From Absidia repens (lineage: Eukaryota; Mucoromycota; Mucoromycetes; Mucorales; Cunninghamellaceae): 64,000 bases of DNA. Position 1 is the first letter of the stretch. Each line of letters starts with the position of its first letter. This document shows positions 10,115-22,161 of the stretch, piece after piece. Made by a program: the position numbers and the translations under genes. Location of the stretch: contig MCGE01000031.1 in the NCBI GenBank assembly GCA_002105175.1, positions 248,001 to 312,000 of the forward strand. The letters run 5' to 3'. The notes under the pieces are model-generated. The model made no database searches and had not been told where the DNA came from. It saw nothing but the letters and a program-made list of their open reading frames with translations.

Positions 10115-13100
10115 GGTTTGTTGATTGTTTTGGAACAAAAAGTAAGAGAGAAAAAAAAGGTAAAGATGCTCAAAAAAAGCGAGAGATTCATTCTCCGATA
10201 TTTAAGGTATAAGATGGAATCAAATCGGATGTCGAAAAATACAACGAGATATAAAAAGATGTTAGCTATCTGTCGTCGAGGTAATAATATTCTTTACTTA
10301 GGCAAAGTGCTCAACACAAAACCACTAAGCATATAAATTGTATTTTATATTATACTCATAAACCAATTAAATTAGCCAGGCTACCGCATCTTATCATTAG
10401 AGGAACTGAGAAAACCCCAACTAGGAAATAAGGTATTTTTTATAAATACAACGAAGATGGTCAGCACAAAATAAAACCATATCCACTTTCTATTTTTTAT
10501 TTTTTCATCATTGTATTCATCTCAGTAACTGACTCTTCCTTCAATATTTTTTTTTTCTTCGCAAATTTTTTGCGGGTTGTATGTTTTGAAAAAAACGATG
10601 TATGATACCTGTCGCTTCTGTTAACCTCTTCATATTAAGGCCATCATATCAAAATATTACATGGTTTGCTTCAAAAAACAACAACAACAACAGCCATCCC
10701 ATAACTTACCTACTGGTATTACTATCTTGGCCTCCCAGTTTTAAAAAATTATACAAAGTTCTTAGAAATACGGTGCAGTTCAGTAAGGCCGTAAAAAAAA
10801 AAGGGTCTCACAGTAAATGCTCAGGATATTTATTTCGCTTGACAATAAAATGATTAACAGCGCAATATAATGATAAAGGTCAAGAGGAACAAAAGTACGT
10901 ATCTAGATTGTTATAAAAATAGGAACGCCATATCATAGGCATTTAAAGTTGGTCGGTTTTGGCTGAGGGTTGAGGAATTGCATCACCAAGATGTGCACCA
11001 AAAACATTCAAATTCCGCCCACGTGGATTTTTATTTACTCTCAATTTTTTTTTTTTTTTTTTCACTTTCATTTTCCTTTCTTCTTTTTTTTTTCTTCACC
11101 ATTCAACTACTTTGAGGTTGTGATGATCTTAGATTAGTGTCAGGATTAGTTTAGAAGGGGGCTCAGCTCAGCGAATACAAGATGCATGGGGAAACCCTTT
11201 CATTTTGAATTCAAGATTTAGAATCACCATTATTTAGCTTGTTGGAGCCTTCATTACCTTAGCTTAGTATTAGTCTGACAGAGTATATATATACATCTGA
11301 ATAAAAATGTCCTTTTTTTTTATATGCTTCAATGAAAACTGTCCCATTAGTTTTTTTTTTTTTATGTCTTGCGAATACATTCCTTCCGACTATTATCATC
11401 TCTACATCTACTGTTTTGCTTTAATAAAAGTTTCACTTTAGCATTCTTCAAGTGTTGTACCATGTATTAACTCCCTTTTCACAATCGTCCCTATAGATTA
11501 GTGTTGACCATTCTTCAAATCCCACATGGTCCTTTCCATCAGACTTCCTCCAATAGATCCCTTGTCACAATGAGCCCCTCATCCCTAGTTTATAGTCTCC
11601 ACCAATGTGCTTTAATAAAAAATATGATTTTATTTACAATACTGTAAAACGTTAGAAAATGAGCAATATAGCTATTGTAGTTGTTTTGCGTGTGTCCTAA
11701 CAAATACTTGCGCTCTAGTTTATCTACTATGACCACCTTTCCTCCTAAAGAACTAAGAACTGGTCACTAATCATAGATCAGTTACTATCCAAGATAGGCA
11801 GTATTCCTACTTGTCCGACCATGGAAATTCATCTAGATCCTGCTACGCGTATAACCATCACTATAGAGCATTTTGTGCTTCTTTTCATTTCATATATAAT
11901 CACTTGCCTCACTTGATAAGTCATAGCGATTGGTTGACAATTCTGGGTCATTTTATATAAAAGGTTGTCATAAATCTAGTCTATTACTCATATGAAGTAG
12001 CCTAAGCTGTGATTCAAGCATGATATTCACTCTGCTGGATATATTGTATATTTGCAGCCAGTACTTCTGCATGGTATAATAATATATATATATATATATA
12101 TAAAGAGATTAAACTGAGGGCCGTCGAGACCGAAGGGTCATTTTTCAGGATGCAAATTGACGTGGGATGGATTCTTATTTTATCAAAAACCATCCTCCAA
12201 GAACTGGCCCCCACTCCTGACAGTCAGTAGGTCAGTTTTGCAAGTGTGAGAATGGTTTTGAGCTTGAATATAAAAAATTACAACAATGGATTAATAGCTA
12301 TTATACATTCTTGCTGAACTGCGCCAGGGTATCTTTTTCTTGACGTACTAAATCATGGATTTGATCTACGGCCACCTTCCATCTTGTATGCTGGTTGGAC
12401 ACCGGGTGCATGCAGTATTTTTTTTTTTTTAAAAACAAACAAACAAACGCAAAACAGAATTATATTTATCGTGTATTCTATGTTCTTCACAAAGAACTCG
12501 CCTCATACTGCCTTATAACCATTTCTTCGTTATCTATTCCATTATAGTTTCCCCCCACGTCTTTTAAAAACATCTTTTCAATTATATCATATTTTACTGC
12601 GGTAACCTATCCCATCATTTTATTATTCTCACCCGCCTTTTACTTTTATTTCTTTCATTATTCACTATTCGGCTTGCTTTGGGATAGAGCCTAGCTCTGG
12701 ATTATCGAAAATGGGTCGGAACTAATGTCAGATTTTTATTTTGAGGTATACTGCTAGTAGACAACTTTTTTATGGAGACAAAAAGTGCTGAAATCAATGG
12801 GCGGTTTTTTCTTGGGGAAGGGGTGGGGGAGGTGTTAAAGAGTGGAGTTGATCAAGCGGTATTTGAATATGATCAAAGTTTTGCTGTAGTGATCATATAC
12901 ACCAATATTTGCTATCACTGGTGTAAGAATATTTTGCTTATATTGCACGGTTTTAATCGGGTTTTAGATGTTCTCCATTTTCTATCTCGCTTCAACAGCG
13001 AACAATGATAGAAAAACAAGGAAAGAATTTGGGCCATCCGCATAATAGTCAGCAGCCGTGACTGAACTAAATGAAAAAAAAAAAATCTGACCGCTCCTTT

Positions 13101-13116
13101 TTAGAATTGCGCCTCC

Positions 13117-13149
<33 letters not shown>

Positions 13150-13247
13150 ACTTAACTCTTTTTTCCTTTCTCTCGCTCTCTCTTTCTTCTTTTTTTTTTT
13201 GTGTGTCGTCTTCTTTTGGTGCCCCCACTTATTTATATAGAACTACC
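10115..13247. other. Gene-poor interval with one dispersed repeat copy
   Basis: About 3.1 kb with no joinable exons. It contains dispersed repeat copy A (about 11010-12010), an (AT)n tract at 12080-12102, long T-tracts at 11046-11062 and 13121-13148, and a CT-rich segment just before the eIF2A start at 13248 that probably belongs to its promoter or leader. The open frames here are short and A/T-biased. Confidence 0.5.
11010..12010 (+). repeat. Dispersed non-coding repeat, copy A
   Basis: This begins with TTCCGCCCACGTGG (11013-11026), then T-tracts, then a conserved core at about 11090-11280 (CTTCACCATTCAAC, GTCAGGATTAGTTTAGAAGG, GATGCATGGGGAAACCCTTT). A more diverged tail carries motifs such as TGCTTTAATAAAAAATATGA and AGATCCTGCTACGCG. 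The same order of blocks is seen near 38.5 kb on + and near 16.9 and 52.1 kb on the minus strand. No reading frame is conserved. Outer limits are approximate, and I found no terminal inverted repeats or target-site duplication by eye. Confidence 0.7.
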
Positions 13248-15695
13248 ATGTCTGATCAAGTCACCACTCAATTCTCCTGTACGATGAATCCTAAAGTATT
13301 TCTGTTGGAATATTTTTTGATGGAAAAAAAATTAAGAAAACAAGAACTCACGCTTTTGTTGTTGTTGACGTGTATAACGTAGATCGATCTCAAAAAGAAT
13401 TGACCATCTGGAGTGGTTATCCCGATTACAAGCCAATCAAAGGTTTTGAAAAGTAAGTCAAAGAACATTACCCGGTTGCACTTGAAGCTACTATGCATTG
13501 GTTATCTAATTTGCCCATTGTTATTTTATTGATTTTCAGGCCTGAGACTACTACAAGAGTCTTCAAATACAGCAAGTACGGTCATGTCTATGCTTATGCG
13601 ACCAGCGAAGGGTAAGAAAAGTCAAGAAATAGCGATTCCTTTGGCAGTTCCCCTTTTGATCATTCTTTTATATATATTTATATCTATAGAGCCAAGGTGT
13701 TTGAAGCATCAAGTTTGAAACAACTTTGTGATATTAAGCGTGCCAACCTTCTTGATCTCTGGCTTTCTCCTCAAGGTAGCTTCATGGCAACTTGGGAACG
13801 ATATAGTAAGTATAGACAATTAGGGGAGGTCAGCCAAGCCAAAAGTAAATAAATCGAGACTTACTGGTTTACTCAATTTCCATCTCTCTTATTAGCCAAA
13901 CTTGAAGACGGATCTGGCTCCAAGAATCTTATCATCTGGGACACTAAGACTGGTGAGGAAGTTGCTTCCTTTACTCATAAAGCACAAAACAACTGGTAAG
14001 GTCCAAAAAGCTCAACGGATAGATTGTTGATTACCGGAGTAACACAAATACTGATTGTTTATGGATTGCTTTACAACATTAGGAACTTCCAATGGACTGA
14101 AGATGAAAAGTACTGTGCTCGAATGGTGCCTGGTGAAATTCAATTCTGGGAAAGCCGAAATATCAACAAAGGTATATATATATAGTGCATTAGACGATTT
14201 ACAATGACGTACGCCAGGAGAAGGAATTGGGGTAACTGACACTACATATATTTTTTTTTGTGGGGGGGGATCTATCTCTTAGGTGTGTGGGCTCGTTTGC
14301 AATTGGAAGGTGTCAGCTACTTCTCACTTAGTCCTGGCAAAGCTCCTGCTGTAGCTGTCTTTATTCCTGAAAGAAAGGTAGTCAACAGAAACAGAAATAA
14401 TAAAGTGATGAAAGACAAGAAAATGGGCGGGTTTACTTATGTTTCTTTTTATGTATGCATAGGGTGCCCCTGCTATTGTGCGAATGTATAGCATCCCATC
14501 CTTCAACAATCCAGTTTCCAACAAAACTTTCTTCAAGGCCGATAATGTACAAATGTTTTGGAATGATCTTGGAACCAACCTTTTGGTATTGACTCAAACT
14601 GAAGTGGACAAGACTGGAAAATCTTATTATGGTGAAACAAACCTTTATTACCTTGCTGTTGCTGGAAATTTCGACTGTCGTGTGCCACTGGATAAAGAAG
14701 GACCTATTCATGATGTAACCTGGGGACCGGATTCCAAAGAATTTGCCGTGGTATATGGTTCTATGCCTTCCAAAGCAACCTTATTTGACCATCGCGCAAC
14801 ACCCATTCACAACTTTGGTATCACTCCTCGCAATTTTGTCCGATTCAACCCTCAAGGTCGTACTATCTGTATCGCTGGCTTTGGTAATTTGAATGGCACC
14901 ATTGATTTATGGGATCGCAAGACTTTGAAGAAGGTCAACACTTTCTCTGCTCCCAACGCCTCTCACTGTGAATGGTCTCCTTGTGGTCGATATCTCATGA
15001 CGGCGACACTTACTCCCCGGTTACGTGTGGACAATGGCTTCAAGATGTGGCATCATACCGGTACGCTGATTTACGAAGAAGCTGTGGATGAATTATTCCA
15101 AGTAGGTTGGCGCCCTGAACCTGCATCCAAATATCCTGTCATGCGCAATATCTCACCTGCCCCTGCCCCAATCAAGATATTACCCTCTGCCAAGCCTGTT
15201 GTGGCTAACACCGCTCCTGCTGGTGCTTATCGACCTCCACATATGCGTGGTGGTGGTGCCCCTACCTCTCTTGCTGATCGTGAAGCCATGATGTCTCGTG
15301 GTCAATCTCCCGCTGGTTCGAATAGACGCCAAGTCCCAGGTGCTGCTCCTAAACAAAACAAGAATAGCAATGGAAAACCTCAGCAAAGCAACAGCAACAA
15401 GTCTGCCAATGAGCCTCCTGCCAAGCCTGTCGTCAATTTGACCCCAGAAGAAAAGCAAAAGAAGATTCGGAATTTGGAAAAGAAGCTTCGCCAAATCAAT
15501 GACTTGAAGATGAAAGTATCAAAAGGAGATACACTAGAACCTGCTCAGGTAAGAAAATGGGAAAGGAGTGGGAGCTAAGACGAAAAATGAAGGGAATTCA
15601 TAGATACTAATTTTTTATTATTCTCTTTTCCACGATAGGTACAAAAACTCGCAACAGAATCGTCCGTATTACGTGAACTTGCAGCACTCAATTAG
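13248..15695 (+). CDS. Eukaryotic translation initiation factor 2A (WD-propeller)
   Basis: Best model: exons 13248-13295, 13337-13452, 13540-13611, 13690-13805, 13896-13995, 14083-14171, 14283-14377, 14463-15548, 15639-15695; 592 residues. eIF2A is a monomeric initiation factor that delivers Met-tRNA to 40S subunits independently of GTP. The N-terminal two thirds form a beta-propeller of WD-like blades (LLDLWLSPQGSFMATWERY, GSKNLIIWDTKTGEEV, GFGNLNGTIDLWDRKTLKK, CEWSPCGRYLMTATLTPRLR). The family hallmark FKMWHHTGTLIYE is followed by a Pro/Ala/Asn-rich region with YRPPHMRGG and a C-terminal basic coiled coil (EKQKKIRNLEKKLRQI). The first intron is the weak point: the only in-frame GT-AG choice I find, 13296-13336, is just 41 bases. 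A T-tract of about 28 bases lies roughly 100 bases upstream. Confidence 0.92.
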
Positions 15696-17977
15696 ACATC
15701 ACCAGCTTAGTCGATGGTTATCAAGGGGTGGACATATAGTATATAGTATTTGGATCATTTGTCATAACCCTTTTTTTATTACTTTTGTATGATACATATT
15801 GTTGCTTTTTTATTATCATTGGTCATTTATCATGTTGCCATTTTTATTTTTATTTGATCAATTTGTCAATTTGCCATGTATTGGAAATAAAGATTTTATC
15901 TGTTCATCGTCATATTCATACTCATACTCATTAAGCTCAGTCCTACCCCGCTGTCCCACCTTTTTTTTTTTTTTTTTTTTTTTGCTAGCCACACTGTCGC
16001 ATTCTTGAGTGCACGGCCCTTTGAAACACAACCTTCATTGCTCGGGACACCGCCGCCTTACGGGAACGATCGGAAATAAAATCACTTGGAATCATTTGAA
16101 AAGGCCTTCTCACATTTTGTGGTTATGTTATCCACATCCATTTTTATTTGAATAAAAACCATTTTATTTATCATTCAGTGTCTTTTGCCTTTGAGAATAT
16201 TTTGTTTGTCATTGTTTTATTCCTTTTTGTTCCTATGTTTGTTTGATCATCGTCAAAAAAAAACAAACTTTATATTCGATGGGTCTAACAGTAGTGGTTG
16301 ATTGTTAAAAAGAGGATGTATTTTTAAGATTCACAGCAATCTAAAAGAGTAGCATGAGGGAGACTAGCAAGAGATCTGGAGAATGATAAGCACTAATCTC
16401 AAGGGACATCTGTAAATAGGGAACTTATATACTGTACAGATATTGAGAATGATCCACAAGGGATATTTTTTACTGAAACGTACATGACAACTGGCAGCAG
16501 CATCAATCCACAATGATACAGTACAGAAGGATCTATTGTACAAGACATGAGAGAGATAATGGGACATATTTGAAGCATGTAAAATGAGACATATTTTATT
16601 CAGATTTAAATACAAAGTATGAACAAGCTAATACTAAATTAAGCTAATGAAGGTTTCAAAAAAGCAAACTAATGGTGGTTCTAAATCCTGGATCCACAAT
16701 GAAAGGGTTTCCCCATGGATGTTGTAATTCCTGAGCTGAAAACCCTTCTAAACTAGTCCTGATCCTATTCTAAGTTCGACATAGTCCCATAGAAGTTGAA
16801 TAGTGAAGAAAACATGCAGAGGAAAAAAGTAATCAAAAAGAAAGAAAGGCGAAAAAAATAAAAAGGGCGGGAGAGAGAAAATAGAATATTTCACGTGGGC
16901 GGAATTTTAATTTTTCTCTTTCGAGCAAGGACTGGAAAACTATGGGCTATGACGCTTGTCCGTGAAATGTATCATAGTTTATACATTTGCCGGTGCGTCT
17001 AATACGACCTTTGTCCGCAACGTCAACAGATTTTTACAGTATAATGAATCAAGACAGAGAAAAAAGGGTAACGTCTCTTCAAAAAATGTAAAACAAGGTA
17101 ATGAATTTGGCAAGCATCAGAATTTACTTGATTTGCACTTTTCAAATATGTATTTTTTGTGACTGGAAATGCCAATTTGTAGTCGAAAAGTGTTGGCTGC
17201 GGATGAAGGGTTAGAGCTTGACTTTAAAAAGACGACAATTGGGCACTTATATTCTGGATTACTCTTTGTTTTGTTTATGGGGACAATATTTGTACTGAAT
17301 TTACTGCTGTGAGTCTAGAAGGGGAGGATAGCTGACACTCATTACCCGGAGAAAAACAGCGATTTATGGTTTATTGTGGGCTTTAATTATTTATTTATTT
17401 GCGAGTTCCCACGAATAGCATCTCAATTCTTGTCTCAATACAATATCATCTATTCTAAGGGTCCGGGTTTCCGGCTGCTTGGTTCTCGCGATGCCAAAGA
17501 TACTCTAGCTTGCTTGTTATTGACAAAGGTGGGGTCCCATTACCATGTTTGGTGGAGCCGGAGATTCCATCAAACTAGTGAGAATCAAACGAATATCATA
17601 CACTTATCTAGGCACTGTTGTATTTATCCTTATTCTGCATTAAATCATTTTGTATCCCGCATTTTTCAGTTTGTTATTTACTCTTCTGTAGTTTGGTTGC
17701 ATCTTCCCTCATCCATATTGAATTTAATCTCTCTCCATATATAAATATATTATATATCGTTTGATTATTAGTATTCGAAATAAAGGCAAAATATTCTGTG
17801 GCATTAGTCTACGTCTAACCAATCATCTAGAGTAGCGGATTTTAAATTTACGATGTGACTAGCACGAAAACTCCGTGGATTCCAGTTCTATTTTTTTTTC
17901 CCTCTTTGTTCTGTTATCTACCTTTAATTTATTTTATCTTACCATTAATTACAAACAACCTCAACGTCACCAACAAT
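15696..17977. other. Intergenic with a dispersed repeat copy
   Basis: This contains the eIF2A 3' flank (AATAAA near 15886), a T-tract at 15961-15983, dispersed repeat copy B (about 16320-16912) and about 1 kb before Bre1 with short open frames only. One of these frames (17376-17744) is 122 codons but shows no recognisable domain or codon bias, and I do not call it. Confidence 0.45.
16320..16912 (-). repeat. Dispersed non-coding repeat, copy B
   Basis: Reverse orientation. Reading the minus strand from 16912 gives AAAATTCCGCCCACGTG, a CT/T-rich stretch, CTTCACTATTCAACTTC, then the core GATCAGGACTAGTTTAGAAG and CATGGGGAAACCCTTTC. The GAATAAAATATGTC motif and TAGATCCTTCTGTACTG follow. It is shorter than copies A, C and D; homology fades around 16320. 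Confidence 0.7.
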
Positions 17978-20900
17978 ATGTCATCCTTACCTACAGATAA
18001 TCCTAACAAACGACCCGCGTTGGATTCATCAGAAGATGCTTCTTCTAGAATGCCAAATAAAAGGGCGCATTCCGCCTCCCAACCGACCTCACAAGATGTT
18101 GAACAAAGTGATGATCAGGACGAAACAATGGATGCTTTCAAGGTAACAATGAAAAGAAAACGAGGTGGAATATTTTCTGATAAAGTTAGTAACTCGTCTT
18201 CTTTATTTCTTTAAAGGAACCTTTGGATGTTTATAGAAGGGATGCTATATCTAGACAGTGGAAAGAATACATGGTGAGCCCAGAAAAAAAAAAAAAAAGA
18301 AACCATTCATTCTCTTGTTTACTAAACGTCGCCATTGGTTATAGCGCTCTGGAAATCGGTTACTTCGTCGTGTTGAGACGGTTAAGGACAGAAAATTAGA
18401 AAGCAGTCAACAACTTCAGTCATGGCAGGCCCACTTGAATCAGGTAAACAAAACGGTGAGAGACTTGGTGTGTTTACTGTGCAATATGTGCCGATACTGA
18501 TCCTTTATATCATAACTTTGTATTATAGTTGAAATTTGATCTTCAACGTTTACTGACTGACTACTCCCTGGAACGATCAAACCAAAACTCAGACTCTGGT
18601 AACCCAAAAGCAACAACAACGAACAGTGGAATGATTGACGATCGATGATATAATAACACCAGCTTTTTGTATTTATTATTTGACTATGCGTAGATATTGG
18701 AGCGACTCTAACGGATGACTGGATCAACGAAAATACCGTGAATATGAATGACACTATTAAACAAGCCAAGAAATCAATGATTGTGTCCGCTTTGGGTGTG
18801 GCTGATGTACTGAAGTCTTGGTCGATCAAACGAACTCATTTTGCAGAAACTTTTGATCTTGATCGATGTAAGGAAATTAAGCAAGATGTTGGTTAAGATA
18901 GAATTTACGACTGACTTTTTTTTTTTATTTTGATGGGGATCGGGATCGTCGTTTACAGTAACTAACAAAGATTTGGTGCAAGATTACAAAATGGCATTAT
19001 CATCATGGCTAAAAGGACAACACTCGACGAATGAAGCTAATCATCAATATCGCATAACGAAATTGAAGGTAAGTGGTTGGTTTATTTGCTGTTCACGAAA
19101 GCAAGGACGGCAATAATTTATAATGGGAAGTTAACTACAATTGCTTGTTTGGTATTATAGTTTTTGCTGCTCTGTGAAGAACTACGATTGCTTAAATTTC
19201 GGCTGGGATTATCTGACCATATTCTACATGAAACTCGACTGGAATTATTAAATACGGAAAATCGCTTGGCGAAGAAAACTTCAACAACTCGACAGGAAAC
19301 TGAACAGCAACCATCTACATTGGAGCAGGAGGTTGGACCTCTGTCTGCGAATGAACAAGGACAAATGGTAATACAAACAAAAAAAAACAAGGTGTGGGGT
19401 TTATCAAGTATATTTGACCAACTTTATTCTTATTTTTCTAAAAAAAAAAAAAAAAGCGAACCATTATGGAACATCAGCAAGACCCAATTGTACGCGCACA
19501 AAAAACGTTAGACCAGCAACTTCGTGAAATAGAGGTGATCAAAGAGCAACGAATTGACTTGAAACAGCAAATTCTTCAACTAGAACTTGACCTGGTACAC
19601 ATTCCGGAGTCCCGCATTTACAAATCAGCCATATGCCGCCAATTATATCAATCACGCGAATACCAACGGGATAAAACACAGCACCTCACCTCTCATGTGG
19701 ACAAACTCGTGCAGGATGTAGAGGATATGCGACGACACCGACGACGACTGATGGAGGAGATGGACATGGAACAGATGGTTCACATTCGCGCGTTGGAAGA
19801 AAGGATGGCAAATCTGGAATACGAGCTGACAAGGGTCCGCGGTCAACGGGATGAACTACAATGCAAAATCGAAATGGGCAAGGCAGATAGTCAAGAGGGT
19901 TATGCGTCGTCGGTCAAGGAATGGCAGATTGTGGCTGATACTCGAAAACAACGTGCGTCTACTATGGAAACAGAACTATCTCGCTGGTTACAGAAATGCG
20001 CTGCTCGGACCGGATCTTCCGAATTCTATCAATATGTGACAGGACTAGGGCACCATATATTATCATTAGACTCACTGGTGAATGAACAGAGGTAATATGA
20101 GGAAAAAAAATGATTAATAAATACAGTAGGGTGTTAACAAAAAAACCCAACTTCCTTTGTCTTGATTTAGGGAACTGGAAACCAAAGTATCAAATCTTAA
20201 ACAACATATGCTATCTGCTCCTGGGCTGACAGATGCGGCTGAAAGGTTTTTGGATGAAGAATTGAATTATACCTGTCAGTTGAAATTATTAGAAGATGAA
20301 GTGAACGTATTCAAGACTACGTATGGATTTGATCCTATCGATGCAACACCAGACCAAGTTATCGAATCGCTACAAGATACGATTGCAAAGGAACAAGCAG
20401 CGATTCATCAATCTCGTGAACGTGTGGAAGTATTACAAAGCGTAGGTGAAAAAACAACAACAATGATATGGCCAAGCTCAGAGTAAAAGGAGAATGTCCC
20501 ATTTGACTTATTCTTTATACGCATTTTTAATAGACCGAAAACCAGTTCTTGGACGAAATTGGAAACATTGCCAAGGTATATGGTGAATTCGACGAACAAA
20601 ATACCGACAAAATCAAGAAACTAGCGCAGGACGAAGACGATTTCATCCAATTACAATGCGAAGTAAGTTAGAAAAAATATCATTTATATATGTAGTTTTA
20701 GATTTTGGTTTCTAACGTGATGATCTTTTATAGAGAGTCAAATACAGTCAAACGTTTACAGCACTCAACAAATCGAAAGATGCTCATGCGATGGTAGCCA
20801 ACGCACTCACCAAACAAATAGAAAAACAGATGTCATATATCAAGCAACTGAACGAACGAGAAAAGAACCTGGGAAGTCAAATCGTAAGTAGGCAAAAAAA

Positions 20901-21595
20901 AAAAAAAAAAAAAAAAAGAAGGATTGGATCATGGAAGGAGAAGGAGAGGTAGGAATAGGTATGGTTAATTAATATATATATATATTCTTAGGCAAGTCTG
21001 GAGCGTCAACTTGGAGCAGGGAAATCAGCCTCTGATATATACCAGCAAAAGGTCTCTGAATTGAAAACCTCTGTAGATGAAGTCAAAGAAAAAGTGGTGT
21101 TCTCCAAAGAGAAAATAGTTGAGGTATTGTTGCTTGCCGTGATTTATTAGAAATGTTCAATGTTGAACTAACCTTTTTTTTGGGGGGTAGGTGGAACAAT
21201 CGATCATGGACACAATCCGAAATATTGAAGAAGGCGCTCACTCGAGACTAAGGATAGAAGAAAACAGCGAGCTTTTGTGGCGCAAAATCGAAGCAACTAC
21301 CAAAGTGGAAAAGCCTGCCGAAATGAAATTACGAAAGGAAAAGGAAGAATTTAGAGTAAGTGGATGTGTAAACCAATTAATTTGAATGGAGCTTACTGAC
21401 ACTTTACTGTCATCATTTTAGTCATTACTTAATTGCAGTTCTTGTGGAACACGGTTGAAATCGCATGTGTTGATGCGATGTATGCATACATTCTGTAAGG
21501 ATTGCTTGGACATTCGTATTGAAACAAGACAACGGCGTTGCCCAACTTGTAGCGAACCTTTTGGAATCAACGATGTGAAGCAATTTTATCTATGA
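17978..21595 (+). CDS. BRE1: Bre1-type E3 ubiquitin ligase (histone H2B)
   Basis: Fourteen exons: 17978-18142, 18217-18273, 18345-18443, 18529-18598, 18694-18867, 18959-19068, 19161-19367, 19457-20091, 20171-20441, 20534-20662, 20734-20883, 20992-21123, 21191-21355, 21422-21595. They join to 845 residues, between yeast Bre1 and human RNF20. Bre1 works with the E2 Rad6 in the nucleus to monoubiquitylate histone H2B on transcribed genes. The start MSSLPTDNPNKRPA is followed by EPLDVYRRDAISRQW near residue 56, then about 650 residues of coiled coil. The C-terminus is a RING finger (about 795-840): CSSCGTRL, MRCMHTFCKDC, RRCPTC, ending GINDVKQFYL. All RING cysteines and the histidine are present. 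The intron at 19368-19456 ends in a pure A-tract before its AG instead of a pyrimidine tract. Confidence 0.93.
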
Positions 21596-22161
21596 TTAGG
21601 TTAGCATTTTTATAGTATCTCCGTATTTTGTGTTATTGTAGATTAGTTATTTTTTATTATTTATTTTTATTTGCTTAATCATGAATAAAGCTTTTGTACT
21701 CTTATGGAATAATGAATGAGTATGGTTATTTTGGACATGGAACGAAATGAAATGATGATGCTCATGTTGTGTTTAGTATCATTGCTATATCTCTTAATTT
21801 GATGGTTTTTTTTTTTTTTTTTTTTTTGTGGAACGATAAATGAAGAAACTGTACTAATTGTATTTTATTACTGGAAGACGTCTCAATTATATTTGTTTAT
21901 ATGACAGTCATCAACATTCTGCATGAAGGCGAAATAGGGGAGTTCCAAATTAAAAAAACCCAGGGGCGGAGAGAGGGAGACCAAACAGATCGACTTGTCT
22001 ATCGAAAGAATAAGAAACACTAAGGGGATGGCGTAATGAAGAAGAAAGAAAGAAAGAAAGAAAAAAAAGAAAAAAAAGAAACCTGCGTACTAAGGAATGT
22101 TTTTTGTTCCTTTTTTTTTTTTTTTTTTTCCCAAGTGCTTCCTCTTTTGCCAATACTAACG
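21596..22161. other. Intergenic between Bre1 and rhomboid-like gene
   Basis: Bre1 3' flank with AATAAA near 21683, a T-tract at 21808-21827, and a purine-rich (GAAA)n run at 22036-22080 followed by a T-tract at 22117-22129, immediately before the rhomboid-like start at 22162. These are probably its leader and promoter. No gene seen. Confidence 0.4.

Noticed and set aside
12772..13008. 78-codon frame before eIF2A
   Set aside because: Short, no domain, and not continuous with the eIF2A exons.
17376..17744. 122-codon frame upstream of Bre1
   Set aside because: No domain, A/T-biased codons and no splice partner. It lies in repeat-rich intergenic DNA.
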